The notes under the pieces were generated by a model. That model did no database searches, was not told the origin of the DNA, and worked only from the letters and a program-made list of their open reading frames with translations. Below, piece after piece: positions 6,755-15,701 of a stretch of DNA of 64,000 bases; position 1 is the first letter of the stretch; each line of letters starts with the position of its first letter. The position numbers and the translations under genes are program-made. Origin of the DNA: JAJECS01 sp965243625 (GTDB lineage: Bacteria; Chloroflexota; UBA11872); contig CBDEVI010000002.1 of the NCBI GenBank assembly GCA_965243625.1, forward strand, positions 2,232,001 to 2,296,000, read 5' to 3'.

Positions 6755-8056
6755 ATGTCCAGCGGGATAGGACTCGGCCTGCTCGGCGTTGGCAACGTCG
6801 GCTCGGCGGTCGCGCGCCACGTTCACGCGCGTGCCGAAATGCTGGAACGGCAGATCGGCCGGCCGATCACCGTGCAGCGCGCGCTCGTGCGCGATCCGAC
6901 CAAGCCGCGCGACGCCTCGATTCCCGCCGATCGCCTGACCACCGACGCGGCAGCCGTGATCGACGATCCCAATGTCGACGTCATTGTTGAAGTCCTGGGC
7001 GGCGTCGAGCCCGCGCAGCAATACCTGCGCCGCGCGCTGGAAGCCGGCAAGCACGTCGTCACCGCCAACAAGGAGGTCATGGCCGCCCATGGGGTCGATC
7101 TCTTGCAGCTTGCGGCAGACCGCGGACTCGATCTCTACTTCGAGGCCAGCGTCGGCGGCGGCATCCCGCTCATCGGGCCATTCCGGCAGGACCTGGCGGC
7201 GAACGAGATCGAGGAAGTGCACGCCATTCTCAACGGCACCACCAACTACATCCTCTCCCAGATGGCCGAGCACGGACAGAGCTACGGCGACGCTCTGGCC
7301 GAGGCCCAGCAGTTGGGCTACGCCGAGCCGGACCCGACCAACGACGTCGAGGGCCACGACACGGCCTTCAAGCTGGCGATTCTGGCCACGCTGGCGTTCC
7401 GCGGCCGCGTCGCTCCGGCGGACGTGTTTCGGGAGGGCATCTCGCAGCTCACCAAGGCCGACTTCACCTACGCCGCGGAGCTTGGGTACAGCATCAAGCT
7501 GCTGGCCATTGCCAAGCGACGCGGCGAGACGATCGAAGCCCGGGTCCATCCGGCGCTGGTGCAGCGCGACTTTCTGTTGGGGCAGGTCGAGGGCGTCTAC
7601 AACGCGGTGCGCATTTCAGGCGACCTCGTGGGACGCGCGATGTTCATGGGTCGCGGCGCCGGTCCCGAGCCCACGTCCAGCGCCATCGTCTCCGACCTGA
7701 TCGACCTTGGTCACAACATGCGACGGGCGGCGCACAACCGGATTCCGGTGCTCCTGGACCGGCCGGTGCGCGTGCTGCCGATGGACGAGGTGACGTCGCG
7801 CTACTACCTGCGCGTCTGGGTCAAGGACCGTCCGGGCGTGCTGGCGCGCATCGCGGCCATTTGCGGCGAGCACGCCATCAGCATCGCCTCGGTGTTGCAG
7901 AAAGAAGTCGACCAGGATGCGCGCCGCGCCGAGCTGGTGCTGCTCACGCACGACGCCCGCGAGGCCGACTGGCAACCGGCGATCCAGCGCATCACCGCGC
8001 TCGACGTGGTGCCAGAGGTCGCCAGCGTGATCCGCATCGAAGACCTGCTCGAATGA
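6755..8056 (+). CDS. hom: Homoserine dehydrogenase
   Basis: A 433-residue enzyme reducing aspartate semialdehyde to homoserine in the Thr/Met/Ile pathway. The Rossmann loop GVGNVG is at residues 11-16; VTANKEVMAAHG and the LNGTTNYIL block are family hallmarks; YAEPDPTNDVEGHDTAFKLA is the substrate/catalytic segment. From about residue 350 an ACT domain (YLRVWVKDRPGVLARI) is present, the usual site of allosteric feedback by threonine. Its stop overlaps the ATG of threonine synthase by 4 bases, so the two are a translationally coupled unit. Homoserine kinase and aspartokinase are not in the window. Confidence 0.96.
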   Translation: MSSGIGLGLLGVGNVGSAVARHVHARAEMLERQIGRPITVQRALVRDPTKPRDASIPADRLTTDAAAVIDDPNVDVIVEVLGGVEPAQQYLRRALEAGKHVVTANKEVMAAHGVDLLQLAADRGLDLYFEASVGGGIPLIGPFRQDLAANEIEEVHAILNGTTNYILSQMAEHGQSYGDALAEAQQLGYAEPDPTNDVEGHDTAFKLAILATLAFRGRVAPADVFREGISQLTKADFTYAAELGYSIKLLAIAKRRGETIEARVHPALVQRDFLLGQVEGVYNAVRISGDLVGRAMFMGRGAGPEPTSSAIVSDLIDLGHNMRRAAHNRIPVLLDRPVRVLPMDEVTSRYYLRVWVKDRPGVLARIAAICGEHAISIASVLQKEVDQDARRAELVLLTHDAREADWQPAIQRITALDVVPEVASVIRIEDLLE

Positions 8057-9117
8057 CGCTGAGCGTCCCCGCGGGCGTCATCGAACGCTACCTCGAGTTT
8101 CTGCCCTTCGCGGACGGCGCTCCGGACCTCACCATCGGCGAGGGCGGCACCCCGCTCGTGCGCGCGCCGGTCCTGGAAGACCGAACCGGAATTCGGGAAG
8201 TCTGGCTCAAGCTCGAAGGCTGCAACCCCACCGGGTCCTTCAAGGATCGGGGCATGGTGGTGGCGGTGGCGAAGGCGCTGGAGGCCAACGCGCGCGCGCT
8301 CATTTGCGCCTCAACCGGAAACACGGCCGCGTCGGCCGCCGCCTATGGAGCGCGCGCCGGCGTGACGACGGTGTGCGTGGTGCCGCACGACTCCACCGCC
8401 TCGGGAAAGATGGCGCAGACCCGGATGTTCGGCGCGCGGGTCGTGGCCGTGACCGGCACGTTCGATCATGCGCTGACCATCGTGCGCCGGCTGGCCGAAC
8501 GCGACGGCGTGGAGCTCGTCAACTCGGTCAACCCGAATCGACTGGAAGGGCAAAAGACCGCGGCGTTCGAGATCGTCGACGCGCTGGGCGACGCGCCGGA
8601 TGAGCTGTACCTGCCGGTGGGCAATGCCGGAAACATCGCCGCCTATTGGCGCGGGTTCGTTGGGTATCGCGAGGCAGGACGGGCGACGCAGACGCCGGTG
8701 TTGCGCGGGTTCCAGGCCGATGGCGCGGCGCCGATGGTGCTCGGGCATCCCATCGACGACCCCGTGACCCAGGCGTCGGCCATCCGCATCGGAAATCCGG
8801 CCAACTGGGAAGAGGCGGCGGCGGCGCGCGACGCCTCCGACGGATCGATCGAAGCCGTGCCCGAGTCCGCGATCGCCGAGGCCTATCGAATGCTCGCGCA
8901 GGACATGGGCGTGTTCATCGAGCCCGCTTCGGCCGCCGGGGTCGCCGGCTTGCTGCAACGACGGGCGGGCGGCGGCGCCTCACCGGAGCGCGTCGTGTGC
9001 GTGCTCACCGGGTCCGGCCTGAAAGACCCGGACACCGCCCTGCGCGAGTCCGACGACCCGATCGCGGCGCCCCCCGACCTCGATGCCGTGACGCGCGTCC
9101 TGGGGTGGTCCGGCTAA
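8053..9117 (+). CDS. thrC: Threonine synthase
   Basis: A 354-residue PLP enzyme converting O-phosphohomoserine to threonine. K64 in the NPTGSFKDRG block is the PLP lysine; ASTGNTAASAAAYGARAG binds the phosphate of the substrate/cofactor; the serine-rich GGTPL motif is near residue 31. Length fits the shorter (class I, bacterial) form. The open frame runs upstream through hom, but ATG 8053, overlapping the hom stop by 4 bases, gives the family N terminus. It catalyses the last step of threonine synthesis, two steps after Hom. Confidence 0.95.
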   Translation: MTLSVPAGVIERYLEFLPFADGAPDLTIGEGGTPLVRAPVLEDRTGIREVWLKLEGCNPTGSFKDRGMVVAVAKALEANARALICASTGNTAASAAAYGARAGVTTVCVVPHDSTASGKMAQTRMFGARVVAVTGTFDHALTIVRRLAERDGVELVNSVNPNRLEGQKTAAFEIVDALGDAPDELYLPVGNAGNIAAYWRGFVGYREAGRATQTPVLRGFQADGAAPMVLGHPIDDPVTQASAIRIGNPANWEEAAAARDASDGSIEAVPESAIAEAYRMLAQDMGVFIEPASAAGVAGLLQRRAGGGASPERVVCVLTGSGLKDPDTALRESDDPIAAPPDLDAVTRVLGWSG

Positions 9118-9241
9118 GTCGAAATCGCCCAGTTCGTGCGCGCCACTCGCGCCGCGGACGGCACTTGCTGGCGCTCGACGCCTCGCTCTACTATCGAGCC
9201 GCTCTGGCTGTGCCGCCGACCTGGCTTGGGAGTTCCAAAGG

Positions 9242-9424
9242 ATGGGGCAGGAAGACACCCGCGAACGATCCGATCGAATCCGCCGCGAAGTCCGCGATCT
9301 GACCAACAAGGGACTCTCGCCGCAGGAAATCCTGTCGCTGTTCTACATGCGGGGCAAATGGCGCAGCCGCCTCTCCGAGGAAACCGAACCGGACAACGCA
9401 CCGAGCGAAATCGGTCGCGACTAG
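9242..9424 (+). CDS. Small charged hypothetical protein
   Basis: A 60-residue ORF, rich in Arg, Glu and Asp, with a plausible helix-turn-helix-like segment (RREVRDLTNKGLSPQEILSLFY). It has ATG at 9242 with AAAGG just before it and an additional GGGAG further upstream. It ends convergently with coaE, sharing the four bases CTAG at 9421-9424. No family recognised. Composition looks protein-like rather than a GC-shadow, but the evidence is limited. Confidence 0.5.
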   Translation: MGQEDTRERSDRIRREVRDLTNKGLSPQEILSLFYMRGKWRSRLSEETEPDNAPSEIGRD

Positions 9425-10041
9425 CCGGCCAGCAGGTCGTTCCAGCGGGCGGTCACCTGCGTCTGTAGCTCCTCCAGCGAGCCGTTGTTGTCGAGGCGCA
9501 CGATCGGTCGCCCGGGACGAAGGTGGCGGAACGCCTCGGCCTTCTCCTCGGGAGCGGCCTGCATGGCTAGCCGGGCCCGAACCTCGGCGGCTGAGAGCCG
9601 TCCGCTGGCAGCGACGCGCTCGACCAGCACCGCCGGATCGGCCTCGACGATCCAGAGTCCGTCCAGGCGAGGGCCGGACGGTCCCTCGACCACGTTGATG
9701 GCTTCGATGAATGTGGCGGGTGAGTCGGTAGCCTCGGCCAGCAGCGCGTCGGTCGCCTTGCCGACGGACGGATACAACAGGTCCTGCAGCAGCGTGAGCT
9801 GTGCCCGATCCGCGAACACCGCTCGCGCCACCGCGGCGCGGTCGATGCCGCCATCGGGTCGTTGGGCCGCCGGAAACGCTGCACGCACTTCTCGCATCAC
9901 TGCCGCATCCGAGCTCAGCAGCGTCCGCACCGTCGCGTCGGAGTCGATCACGCGGGCGCCAAGCGCTCGCAGAATCGCTCCCACTGTCGACTTGCCGGCG
10001 CCGATGTTGCCGGTGAGTCCCCAGACCGGATGCGTGGCCAC
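9421..10041 (-). CDS. coaE: Dephospho-CoA kinase
   Basis: A 206-residue P-loop kinase that phosphorylates the ribose 3' hydroxyl of dephospho-CoA, the last step of CoA synthesis. Walker A GNIGAGKST is at residues 11-19, followed by GARVIDSDATVR, the family DAD-like substrate loop; DGLWIVEADPAVLVERVAASGRL contains the lid region with the arginine. Length is typical. The neighbouring minus-strand HAD gene ends 3 bases upstream of its start, so they share a transcript. Confidence 0.93.
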   Translation of the reverse strand: MATHPVWGLTGNIGAGKSTVGAILRALGARVIDSDATVRTLLSSDAAVMREVRAAFPAAQRPDGGIDRAAVARAVFADRAQLTLLQDLLYPSVGKATDALLAEATDSPATFIEAINVVEGPSGPRLDGLWIVEADPAVLVERVAASGRLSAAEVRARLAMQAAPEEKAEAFRHLRPGRPIVRLDNNGSLEELQTQVTARWNDLLAG

Positions 10042-10044
10042 CGG

Positions 10045-10749
10045 CTAGCCCGGGTCGCGCACGATGGGCCACTTCCGGCGCCGAGCGATCTGGTGGAGGC
10101 GATCGTTCGGCCACACCGCCACCGGGTGGCCGACGAGTTGCAGCAGGTCGAGATCGCGCTCGGTGTCGGCGTAGGCGAGGCTGCGCTCGAGGTCGATCGG
10201 CCGCTCGGCGTCCCGCCCCATGGCCATGACCCGCCGGACCTTTTCCGCGCCCGTCACCGTGTCGCCGATCACCCGACCCGTGACCCGGCCCGCGGCAACT
10301 TCCACCCGGGTTCCAATGACCACGTCGAAGCCCAGCGCCTCGCGGACCGGCTCCAGGAACGGCTCGTAGGTGGCGGACACAAGCGCGGTGCAATAGCCGT
10401 CGGCCTTGTGCCGCCGCACCATTTCGGCCACCCGCTCGCGCATGGACGGGCGGAAGATGGTCTCCCACGCATGCTGGACGAGGGCGGCGAGCTCCCGCTC
10501 GTCGATGCCTCGCACCGTCGCCCACGCGGCCGGCATCCAGCGCCGCACCATGAAATCGGCGCTCACCAGGCCGACCTTGCTCGCGAGGATGACGGGCAGC
10601 TGGCGCACGATCATCCGCGTCTTGCGACGTCTCCACGCGCCGCGTCCGCCCATCCACGATTCGATGGCCTGCCACACCTCGCCTGTGACGAGCGTGCCGT
10701 TGAAGTCGAAGATCGCGGCGGCCTGCGGGGCCTGGACCTGGTCTCGCAT
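10045..10749 (-). CDS. HAD superfamily (subfamily IB-like) hydrolase with DxN catalytic motif
   Basis: A 234-residue HAD protein if started at ATG 10749 (the frame is open to an ATG at 10827, which would add 26 residues before the domain). Motif I reads IFDFNGTLV: the nucleophile D15 is there but the +2 acid/base aspartate is N17. Motif II is probably ALVSATYEPFLEPV; motif IV reads SLAYADTERDLDLL. The IB group includes phosphoserine phosphatase-like enzymes and acyl-phosphate/lipid phosphatases. The loss of the second Asp usually slows phosphoester hydrolysis, so the activity is uncertain. It is followed by coaE on the same strand. Confidence 0.78.
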   Translation of the reverse strand: MRDQVQAPQAAAIFDFNGTLVTGEVWQAIESWMGGRGAWRRRKTRMIVRQLPVILASKVGLVSADFMVRRWMPAAWATVRGIDERELAALVQHAWETIFRPSMRERVAEMVRRHKADGYCTALVSATYEPFLEPVREALGFDVVIGTRVEVAAGRVTGRVIGDTVTGAEKVRRVMAMGRDAERPIDLERSLAYADTERDLDLLQLVGHPVAVWPNDRLHQIARRRKWPIVRDPG

Positions 10750-10921
10750 GGATTCGGCGCTCAGTCCTGAGGTGTCGTCGCGGCAATGTCCCACACGAGC
10801 CTGCGGCGGGCATGTGCTCAACATCACCGTGAGCCGCGTCTATAGTTGACCCGAGACATCGGCGATTCGCGGAGCAACCGTTGCGCTCCTTGGTGGGACG
10901 GGCTGCCAGGTTCAGCGACCG

Positions 10922-11045
10922 CTGGATTTCCGCGTTCGGAGACTTTTGCAAAATCCAGCCGGGCTTGGGGATGACCAGGCACATCCTTGCCGCCCCCAGG
11001 TTCAATGAGGGGTGGATTCCCGCCGTCGCGGGAATGACGGAGGGC
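10922..11045. repeat. Dispersed composite repeat, family B copy 2
   Basis: Begins GGATTTCCGCGTTCGGAGAC, then TTTTGCAAAATCCAGCC, an ~50-base variable centre with CCCCCAGGTTCAATGAGG, and ends GGTGGATTCCCGCCGTCGCG plus GGAATGACGGAGGG. The terminal CCCGCC-GTCG-CGGG piece is palindromic. The same order of blocks is seen at 22859-23015 and 50758-50915. No FMN riboswitch-like sequence is visible between this element and ribD. Confidence 0.85.
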
Positions 11046-11086
11046 TTCGTCAAAGGCTTTCGCAGGGGGAAATCTCGTCGGTGACC

Positions 11087-12217
11087 ATGACACGAGTTCA
11101 TACGCCGCCCGCGATTGACCAGGAGACCCTGGCGCGCGCCATGCACCGGGCCGTCGACCTTGCGCGCGCCGTGCGCGGGCGCACCAGCCCCCTGCCGCCG
11201 GTGGGCGCGGTGGTCCTGCAAGGCGACCGCGTGGTCGGCGAGGGGGCAACCGCTCCGCCCGGCGGACCGCACGCCGAGGTGAACGCGCTCGCCGCGGCGG
11301 GCGAGAGGGCCCGGGGCGGCACGCTGGTCGTGACGCTGGAGCCCTGCAATCACATGGGGCGCACGCCTCCATGCACGCAAGCCATCCAGCGCGCGGGGAT
11401 CGCCCGCGTGGTGGTCGGCGCGCGAGACCCGAATCCCCACGTAGCGGGAGGCGGCCTCGAGGCGCTGGCCGCCGACGGCGTCGCCACGGAGGTTGGGCTG
11501 CTCCACCGCGAGACCGACGCGCTCATCGTGCCATTCGCGACCCTGGCTACGCGCGGCCGTCCGTTCGTCACGGCAAAATGGGCAATGACGCTTGACGGCA
11601 AGATCGCCGGCCCGCGCGGCGGCGAGTCGATTACCGGCGCCGAGGCCAGGGCCGAGGCCCACCGCTTGCGAGACTGCGTGGACGCGGTCGTCGTCGGCTC
11701 GGCCACCGCGCGCATCGACGATCCGCGGCTCACGGTGCGACCCGAGCCGGCGGACGGACGGCAACCGCTGCGCGTGGTCCTCGACTCGGCGGCTTCGCTC
11801 GCGTCCGATGCGCGCATGCTCGGCGAGGCCGGGTCGACCCTGGTGATGACCTCGCGCGAGTCCGCCGCGGACCGCGCGCGACTCGAATGCGCCGGCGCGG
11901 AGGTCGTGCGCGTCGCCGGCGGACCGGAGGGCCGGGTCGAGCTGGCGGATGCGCTGGCGACGCTGGGCGCGCGCGGCCTGGCCCACGTGCTGGTGGAAGG
12001 CGGATCGCGCCTGCTGGGCGCGCTCGTGGCTGCCGACCTCATCGATGAAGTCGTGGTGTTCATCGCGCCGCGCCTGATGGGTCCCGGCGTGCCCGCGCTG
12101 GATCCCTCGCCCGAGGCCGCCGGCTTCCTGCCGTGGACGCTCGACGAGCCGGAGGTCTGTCAGCTTGGGCCAGACATCATGGTGCGGGGCCGTCGGCCCG
12201 CAGCCGAGGACGGGTGA
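11087..12217 (+). CDS. ribD: Bifunctional riboflavin deaminase/reductase
   Basis: A 376-residue two-domain enzyme for steps 2 and 3 of riboflavin synthesis. The N-terminal deaminase has the zinc site H62-A-E64, C87 and C96 (PCNHMGRTPPC); the C-terminal half, from about residue 150, has the reductase blocks VTAKWAMTLDGKIA, ADAVVVGSATARIDDPRLTVR-like text and VEGGSRLLGA. The open frame extends upstream through the repeat, but ATG 11087 has a GGGGGA purine stretch at the right distance and gives the family N terminus. First gene of the rib run. Confidence 0.95.
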   Translation: MTRVHTPPAIDQETLARAMHRAVDLARAVRGRTSPLPPVGAVVLQGDRVVGEGATAPPGGPHAEVNALAAAGERARGGTLVVTLEPCNHMGRTPPCTQAIQRAGIARVVVGARDPNPHVAGGGLEALAADGVATEVGLLHRETDALIVPFATLATRGRPFVTAKWAMTLDGKIAGPRGGESITGAEARAEAHRLRDCVDAVVVGSATARIDDPRLTVRPEPADGRQPLRVVLDSAASLASDARMLGEAGSTLVMTSRESAADRARLECAGAEVVRVAGGPEGRVELADALATLGARGLAHVLVEGGSRLLGALVAADLIDEVVVFIAPRLMGPGVPALDPSPEAAGFLPWTLDEPEVCQLGPDIMVRGRRPAAEDG

Positions 12218-12220
12218 CCC

Positions 12221-12880
12221 ATGTTCACGGGCATCGTCGAAGCGATGGGCGAAGTGGTCGAGACCACGAAGCGCCGGGGGCTGCAGCGCCTCGTCGTCGC
12301 CGCGCCGGTGCTCGCCGACGGCGTGGCCATTGGCGACAGCGTGGCGCTCAACGGTGTGTGTCTCACGGCAGTGCAGATCGAGCATGAACGCATGACGGTC
12401 GAGGTCGTGCCGGAAACGCTTCGCCGCACGAACCTGGGCGCTCTTGCCGTTAGCGATGCGGTGAACGTCGAGCGCTCGCTGCCCGCCGACGGCCGCTTCG
12501 GCGGGCACATCGTGCAAGGACACGTGGACGCGACCTGCACCATCGTCAGCCGCGAGCCGGACGGCGCCGGCGAGATGGTGACCTTCACGCTGCCGCCCGA
12601 GCACGCGGCCCAGGTCGTCCCCAAGGGCTTCGTCGCCCTCGACGGCGTGAGCCTGACCGTGGTCGACGCGTCGGCCGAGGCATTTCGCGTGGCGCTGATT
12701 CCGCACACCCGCGGACTGGTGACGCTGGGAGCGGCCGAGGTCGGATATCGCGCTAACCTCGAGGTGGACGTGCTGGCAAAGTACGTGGAGCGCGCCATGT
12801 CTGTGATGCCGCGGGAGGCCGCGCTGAGCCGCGCGCAGCTCCAGGCGTCGGGACTGCTGGACGTGGAGACGGAGGAATGA
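12221..12880 (+). CDS. ribE: Riboflavin synthase alpha chain
   Basis: A 219-residue protein beginning MFTGIVEAMGEV, the conserved start of riboflavin synthase, which dismutates two 6,7-dimethyl-8-ribityllumazine molecules. The internal duplication is visible: a first barrel with GDSVALNGVCLT and GHIVQGHVD, and a second with GFVALDGVSLTVV. It starts 3 bases after ribD and overlaps ribBA by 4. Some bacteria call this gene ribC. Confidence 0.96.
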   Translation: MFTGIVEAMGEVVETTKRRGLQRLVVAAPVLADGVAIGDSVALNGVCLTAVQIEHERMTVEVVPETLRRTNLGALAVSDAVNVERSLPADGRFGGHIVQGHVDATCTIVSREPDGAGEMVTFTLPPEHAAQVVPKGFVALDGVSLTVVDASAEAFRVALIPHTRGLVTLGAAEVGYRANLEVDVLAKYVERAMSVMPREAALSRAQLQASGLLDVETEE

Positions 12881-14076
12881 GCGGGACCGAGATCGAGACC
12901 GCAATCGGCCACATCGCCGCCGGTGGGATCGTCGCCGTAGTGGACGACGGCCGCGATCCGCCGGACGTGGACCTCGTGGCCGCCGGCTCGACCCTCACCG
13001 AGGCGAGTCTGGCCGAGATTCGCGCCCTGACCACCGGCCAACTGCACACGCCCGTGGCGCCGGAGCGGCTCGACGCGCTGGGCATCCCGCTCATGATCGA
13101 GGCGGAGGCCAACCCCGTCGCTCGCTCGGCGGCATTCACCGTGACCGTGGATCTTGCCGACCAGGCGCCGCAGCCGGGATCGCTGCCGGGCGTGGTGGGC
13201 ACCATCCGCGCCCTGGCCGATCCGACGCGCGACGCGGCGGCGTTTCGCAAGCCGGGCCACGTGGCGCCGCTTCGCGGGCGCAGCGGCGGCGTGCTGCGGC
13301 GGTTCGGTCACACGGAGGCCGCCATCGATCTGGCGCGCCTGGCCGAATTGCCGCCCGTGGCGGTGCTCACCGCGCTGCACACGTCCGAGGGTCGCGCCGC
13401 TCGTCCGGAGGACGCCCTCAGGCTCCTCGAAGGCCGCGACATCCCCTCGATCGCGATTAGCGAGATCGTGCGCTATCGCCGGCTCAACGAACGCGTGGTG
13501 ATCCGCGGCGCGGAAGCGGCGCTGCCGACGGCCGGCGGCACCTTTCGCGCGATCGCCTTTCGCGACACCACGACGAACGAGGACCACGTGGCCTTGATCA
13601 AGGGCGCCGTCGCCGGGGGAAGCCCGCCGCTGGTGCGGGTGCATTCCGAGTGCCTCACCGGCGACGCGTTCGGCTCGCTGCGGTGCGACTGCGGCGACCA
13701 GCTAGCCGCCGCCACGCGGCGCATCGAGGCGGAGGGCCGCGGCGTCGTGCTCTACATGCGCCAGGAGGGGCGGGGGATCGGGCTCGCCAACAAGCTGCAT
13801 GCCTATCAGCTGCAGGACGACGGCCTGGACACCGTGGAAGCCAACCACCATCTCGGTTTCGCCGTGGACCTGCGCGACTACGGCGTCGGCGCCCAGATCC
13901 TGCGCGACCTTGGCCTGCGCGAGCTGCGTCTCCTCACCAACAATCCCAAGAAAACCGAGGGGTTTCGCGCCTACGGGCTGCACGTGGTCGAACAGATTCC
14001 ACTCACCGTCGAGCCGGGGGAGCATAATCAGCGGTACCTGGAAACCAAACGACAGCGAATGGGCCATGGCGTCTGA
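12877..14076 (+). CDS. ribBA: RibBA: GTP cyclohydrolase II with degenerate DHBP-synthase domain
   Basis: A 399-residue fusion. The C-terminal half is an intact GTP cyclohydrolase II: zinc cysteines C259, C270 and C272 (SLRCDCGDQL) and MRQEGRGIGLANKL. The N-terminal RibB half keeps the fold (RKPGHVAPLRGRSGGVLRR, GHTEAAIDLARLA, ISEIVRYR) but not the chemistry: the acidic loop normally D-D-x-x-R-E-N-E-G-D reads DDGRDPPDVD (23-32), the T-G-I-S-A-x-D-R block is replaced by QPGSLPGVVG, and the late catalytic Glu region reads ALHTSEG. The half is therefore probably inactive, which would require DHBP synthase from elsewhere. Confidence 0.9.
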   Translation: MSGTEIETAIGHIAAGGIVAVVDDGRDPPDVDLVAAGSTLTEASLAEIRALTTGQLHTPVAPERLDALGIPLMIEAEANPVARSAAFTVTVDLADQAPQPGSLPGVVGTIRALADPTRDAAAFRKPGHVAPLRGRSGGVLRRFGHTEAAIDLARLAELPPVAVLTALHTSEGRAARPEDALRLLEGRDIPSIAISEIVRYRRLNERVVIRGAEAALPTAGGTFRAIAFRDTTTNEDHVALIKGAVAGGSPPLVRVHSECLTGDAFGSLRCDCGDQLAAATRRIEAEGRGVVLYMRQEGRGIGLANKLHAYQLQDDGLDTVEANHHLGFAVDLRDYGVGAQILRDLGLRELRLLTNNPKKTEGFRAYGLHVVEQIPLTVEPGEHNQRYLETKRQRMGHGV

Positions 14077-14596
14077 TCAAGACCCGGCGCTGACCGACGG
14101 CGAAGTCATCGAGCCGCGACTCGACGGCGCGGGGCTTTCGGTGGGCATCGTCGCCGCTCGATTCAACGAGTTCTTCACCACGCACCTGCTCCGCGCCTGC
14201 CAACGTGAGCTGCGGCGGCACGGCGTGGCCGATGAGGACGTGATCGTCGCCTGGGTGCCCGGGGCCATGGAGCTGCCGATCACGGCGCGCGAGCTCATCG
14301 CCTCCCGCGACGTCGACGCCGTGGTGTGCCTGGGGTGCATCATTCGCGGCGAGACCACCCACTACGACCACGTGGCCCAGGAATCGGCCCGGGGCATCGC
14401 CCGCGCCGCGCTGGATACCGGAACGCCCGTGATCTACGGCGTCGTGACCGCCGAAACGCTGGCGCAGGCCGTGGATCGCAGCGGATCGCGCGCCGGGAAT
14501 CGCGGCGGCGACGCGGCGCTGGCGGCGATTGAAATGGCGCGCGTGCTGGCCGAAGTTCGCCAGGGTCGTCCGGTAGTTCCCGCCGCCGAGCTATGA
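14066..14596 (+). CDS. ribH: 6,7-dimethyl-8-ribityllumazine synthase
   Basis: A 176-residue enzyme condensing the RibD product with DHBP to give lumazine. Family blocks: VGIVAARFNEFFTTHLL, WVPGAMELPITARELI, CLGCIIRGETTHYDHV (the H of the active site) and PVIYGVVTAET. Start chosen at ATG 14066, inside the ribBA end (11-base overlap); the upstream open frame is ribBA in another frame. The C-terminal RAGNRGGDAALAAIEMA is the usual helix end. Completes the rib set in this run, provided DHBP is supplied. Confidence 0.95.
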   Translation: MASDQDPALTDGEVIEPRLDGAGLSVGIVAARFNEFFTTHLLRACQRELRRHGVADEDVIVAWVPGAMELPITARELIASRDVDAVVCLGCIIRGETTHYDHVAQESARGIARAALDTGTPVIYGVVTAETLAQAVDRSGSRAGNRGGDAALAAIEMARVLAEVRQGRPVVPAAEL

Positions 14597-15615
14597 CCGC
14601 GGCGGCCGCCGTGACGTCTTACGCACCGCAGGCGGCGTCGGCGATGACGGCGGCGGCGCGGGGATTCCTGGAATCGCTCGACGCGGCGCAACGGGTGGAG
14701 GCCATGTTCCCGTTCGTCGGGGACGAGCGCTTCGTCTGGCACTACACGCCGGTGGCGAGGAACGGCCTGTCGCTCAATGCCATGCAGCCCGATCAGCGGA
14801 CCGCGGCCCTGGACCTGGTGGCCACGGGGCTGAGCCCGCGCGGCTGGCGTCAAGCCCGGCAGATCATGGCGCTGGAGACCATCCTGGACGAGTGGGAGCG
14901 CGTGCAGGGCCTTTCCGTGCGGTGGCTCCGCGATCCGGAGGAATACCATCTCAGCGTATTTGGCCAACCCGGCGACGACCGCTGGGCCTGGCGCGTGTGC
15001 GGCCATCATCTCCTGACCCACATCACCGTGGTGGCGGAGGCGCATCTGGCGTGCGTGCCGCTGTTCTTCGGCGCCAATCCGGCCGAGGTGCGCCACGGGC
15101 CCGAGAAGGGCCTGCGCATTCTGTCGGCGGAGGAAGACCTGGCGCGCGGGCTTCTCACGCAGCTCACGCCCGACCAGCGCCGCGTCGCCGTGGTCGATCC
15201 GCAGGCGCCCGACGACATCCTCACGAAGAACTACCGGGCGATTCAGCCCGGGATGGCGCCCCAAGGTCTTGCCCTGGGCGACATGGCCCAGGCGCCGCGC
15301 GACCAGCTCGTGCGCCTCATCCGGCACTACGTCGACCGCTCGGCCGGTGAGATGGCCGCCAACGCCTGGCGCGACATCGAAGGCGCCGGCCTGGACGCCG
15401 TCACATTCGCCTGGGCCGGCCCCCAGGAGCCGGGACACGGCCACTACTACGCGGTTGTCGGATCAACGTTCCTGATCGAATACGACAACACCCAGGACGG
15501 CGCGAATCACATTCACTCGGTGTGGCGCGACTTCACCAACGACTTCGGCGGCGATGTGCTGGCCGAGCACTACGCCGAGTCCGCCCACCACCAGATCACC
15601 CCGACGACCGACTAG
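14593..15615 (+). CDS. DUF3500 family protein
   Basis: A 340-residue protein with the DUF3500 C-terminal signature (GHGHYYAVVGSTFLIEYDNT, then ANHIHSVWRDFTNDFGGDVL) rich in conserved His, Tyr and Asp. The family is common in environmental bacteria, and its function is not established. It overlaps the ribH stop by 4 bases, so it is translated with the riboflavin genes, which may be an accident of packing or a hint that it uses a flavin. No signal peptide or membrane helix. Confidence 0.85.
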   Translation: MTAAAAVTSYAPQAASAMTAAARGFLESLDAAQRVEAMFPFVGDERFVWHYTPVARNGLSLNAMQPDQRTAALDLVATGLSPRGWRQARQIMALETILDEWERVQGLSVRWLRDPEEYHLSVFGQPGDDRWAWRVCGHHLLTHITVVAEAHLACVPLFFGANPAEVRHGPEKGLRILSAEEDLARGLLTQLTPDQRRVAVVDPQAPDDILTKNYRAIQPGMAPQGLALGDMAQAPRDQLVRLIRHYVDRSAGEMAANAWRDIEGAGLDAVTFAWAGPQEPGHGHYYAVVGSTFLIEYDNTQDGANHIHSVWRDFTNDFGGDVLAEHYAESAHHQITPTTD

Positions 15616-15701
15616 CAAAGAGCGTCTCTAATGCAAGGCCAGCATCATATGTATTGTGCGAGCCCTCCCCAATCTGGAGGCTCTATTTGCCCAATAACCT
15701 C

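Noticed and set aside
10828..11086. FMN riboswitch ahead of ribD
   Set aside because: The gap holds a family B repeat; no conserved RFN blocks such as a GGGGC-x-GGGTG-like start followed by GACCGGCGGT were found.
9191..12904. Very long minus-strand open frame (1237 codons) across coaE, HAD and ribD
   Set aside because: It is the GC-rich shadow of well-identified genes on both strands, with Arg/His/Gly-heavy, domain-free sequence.
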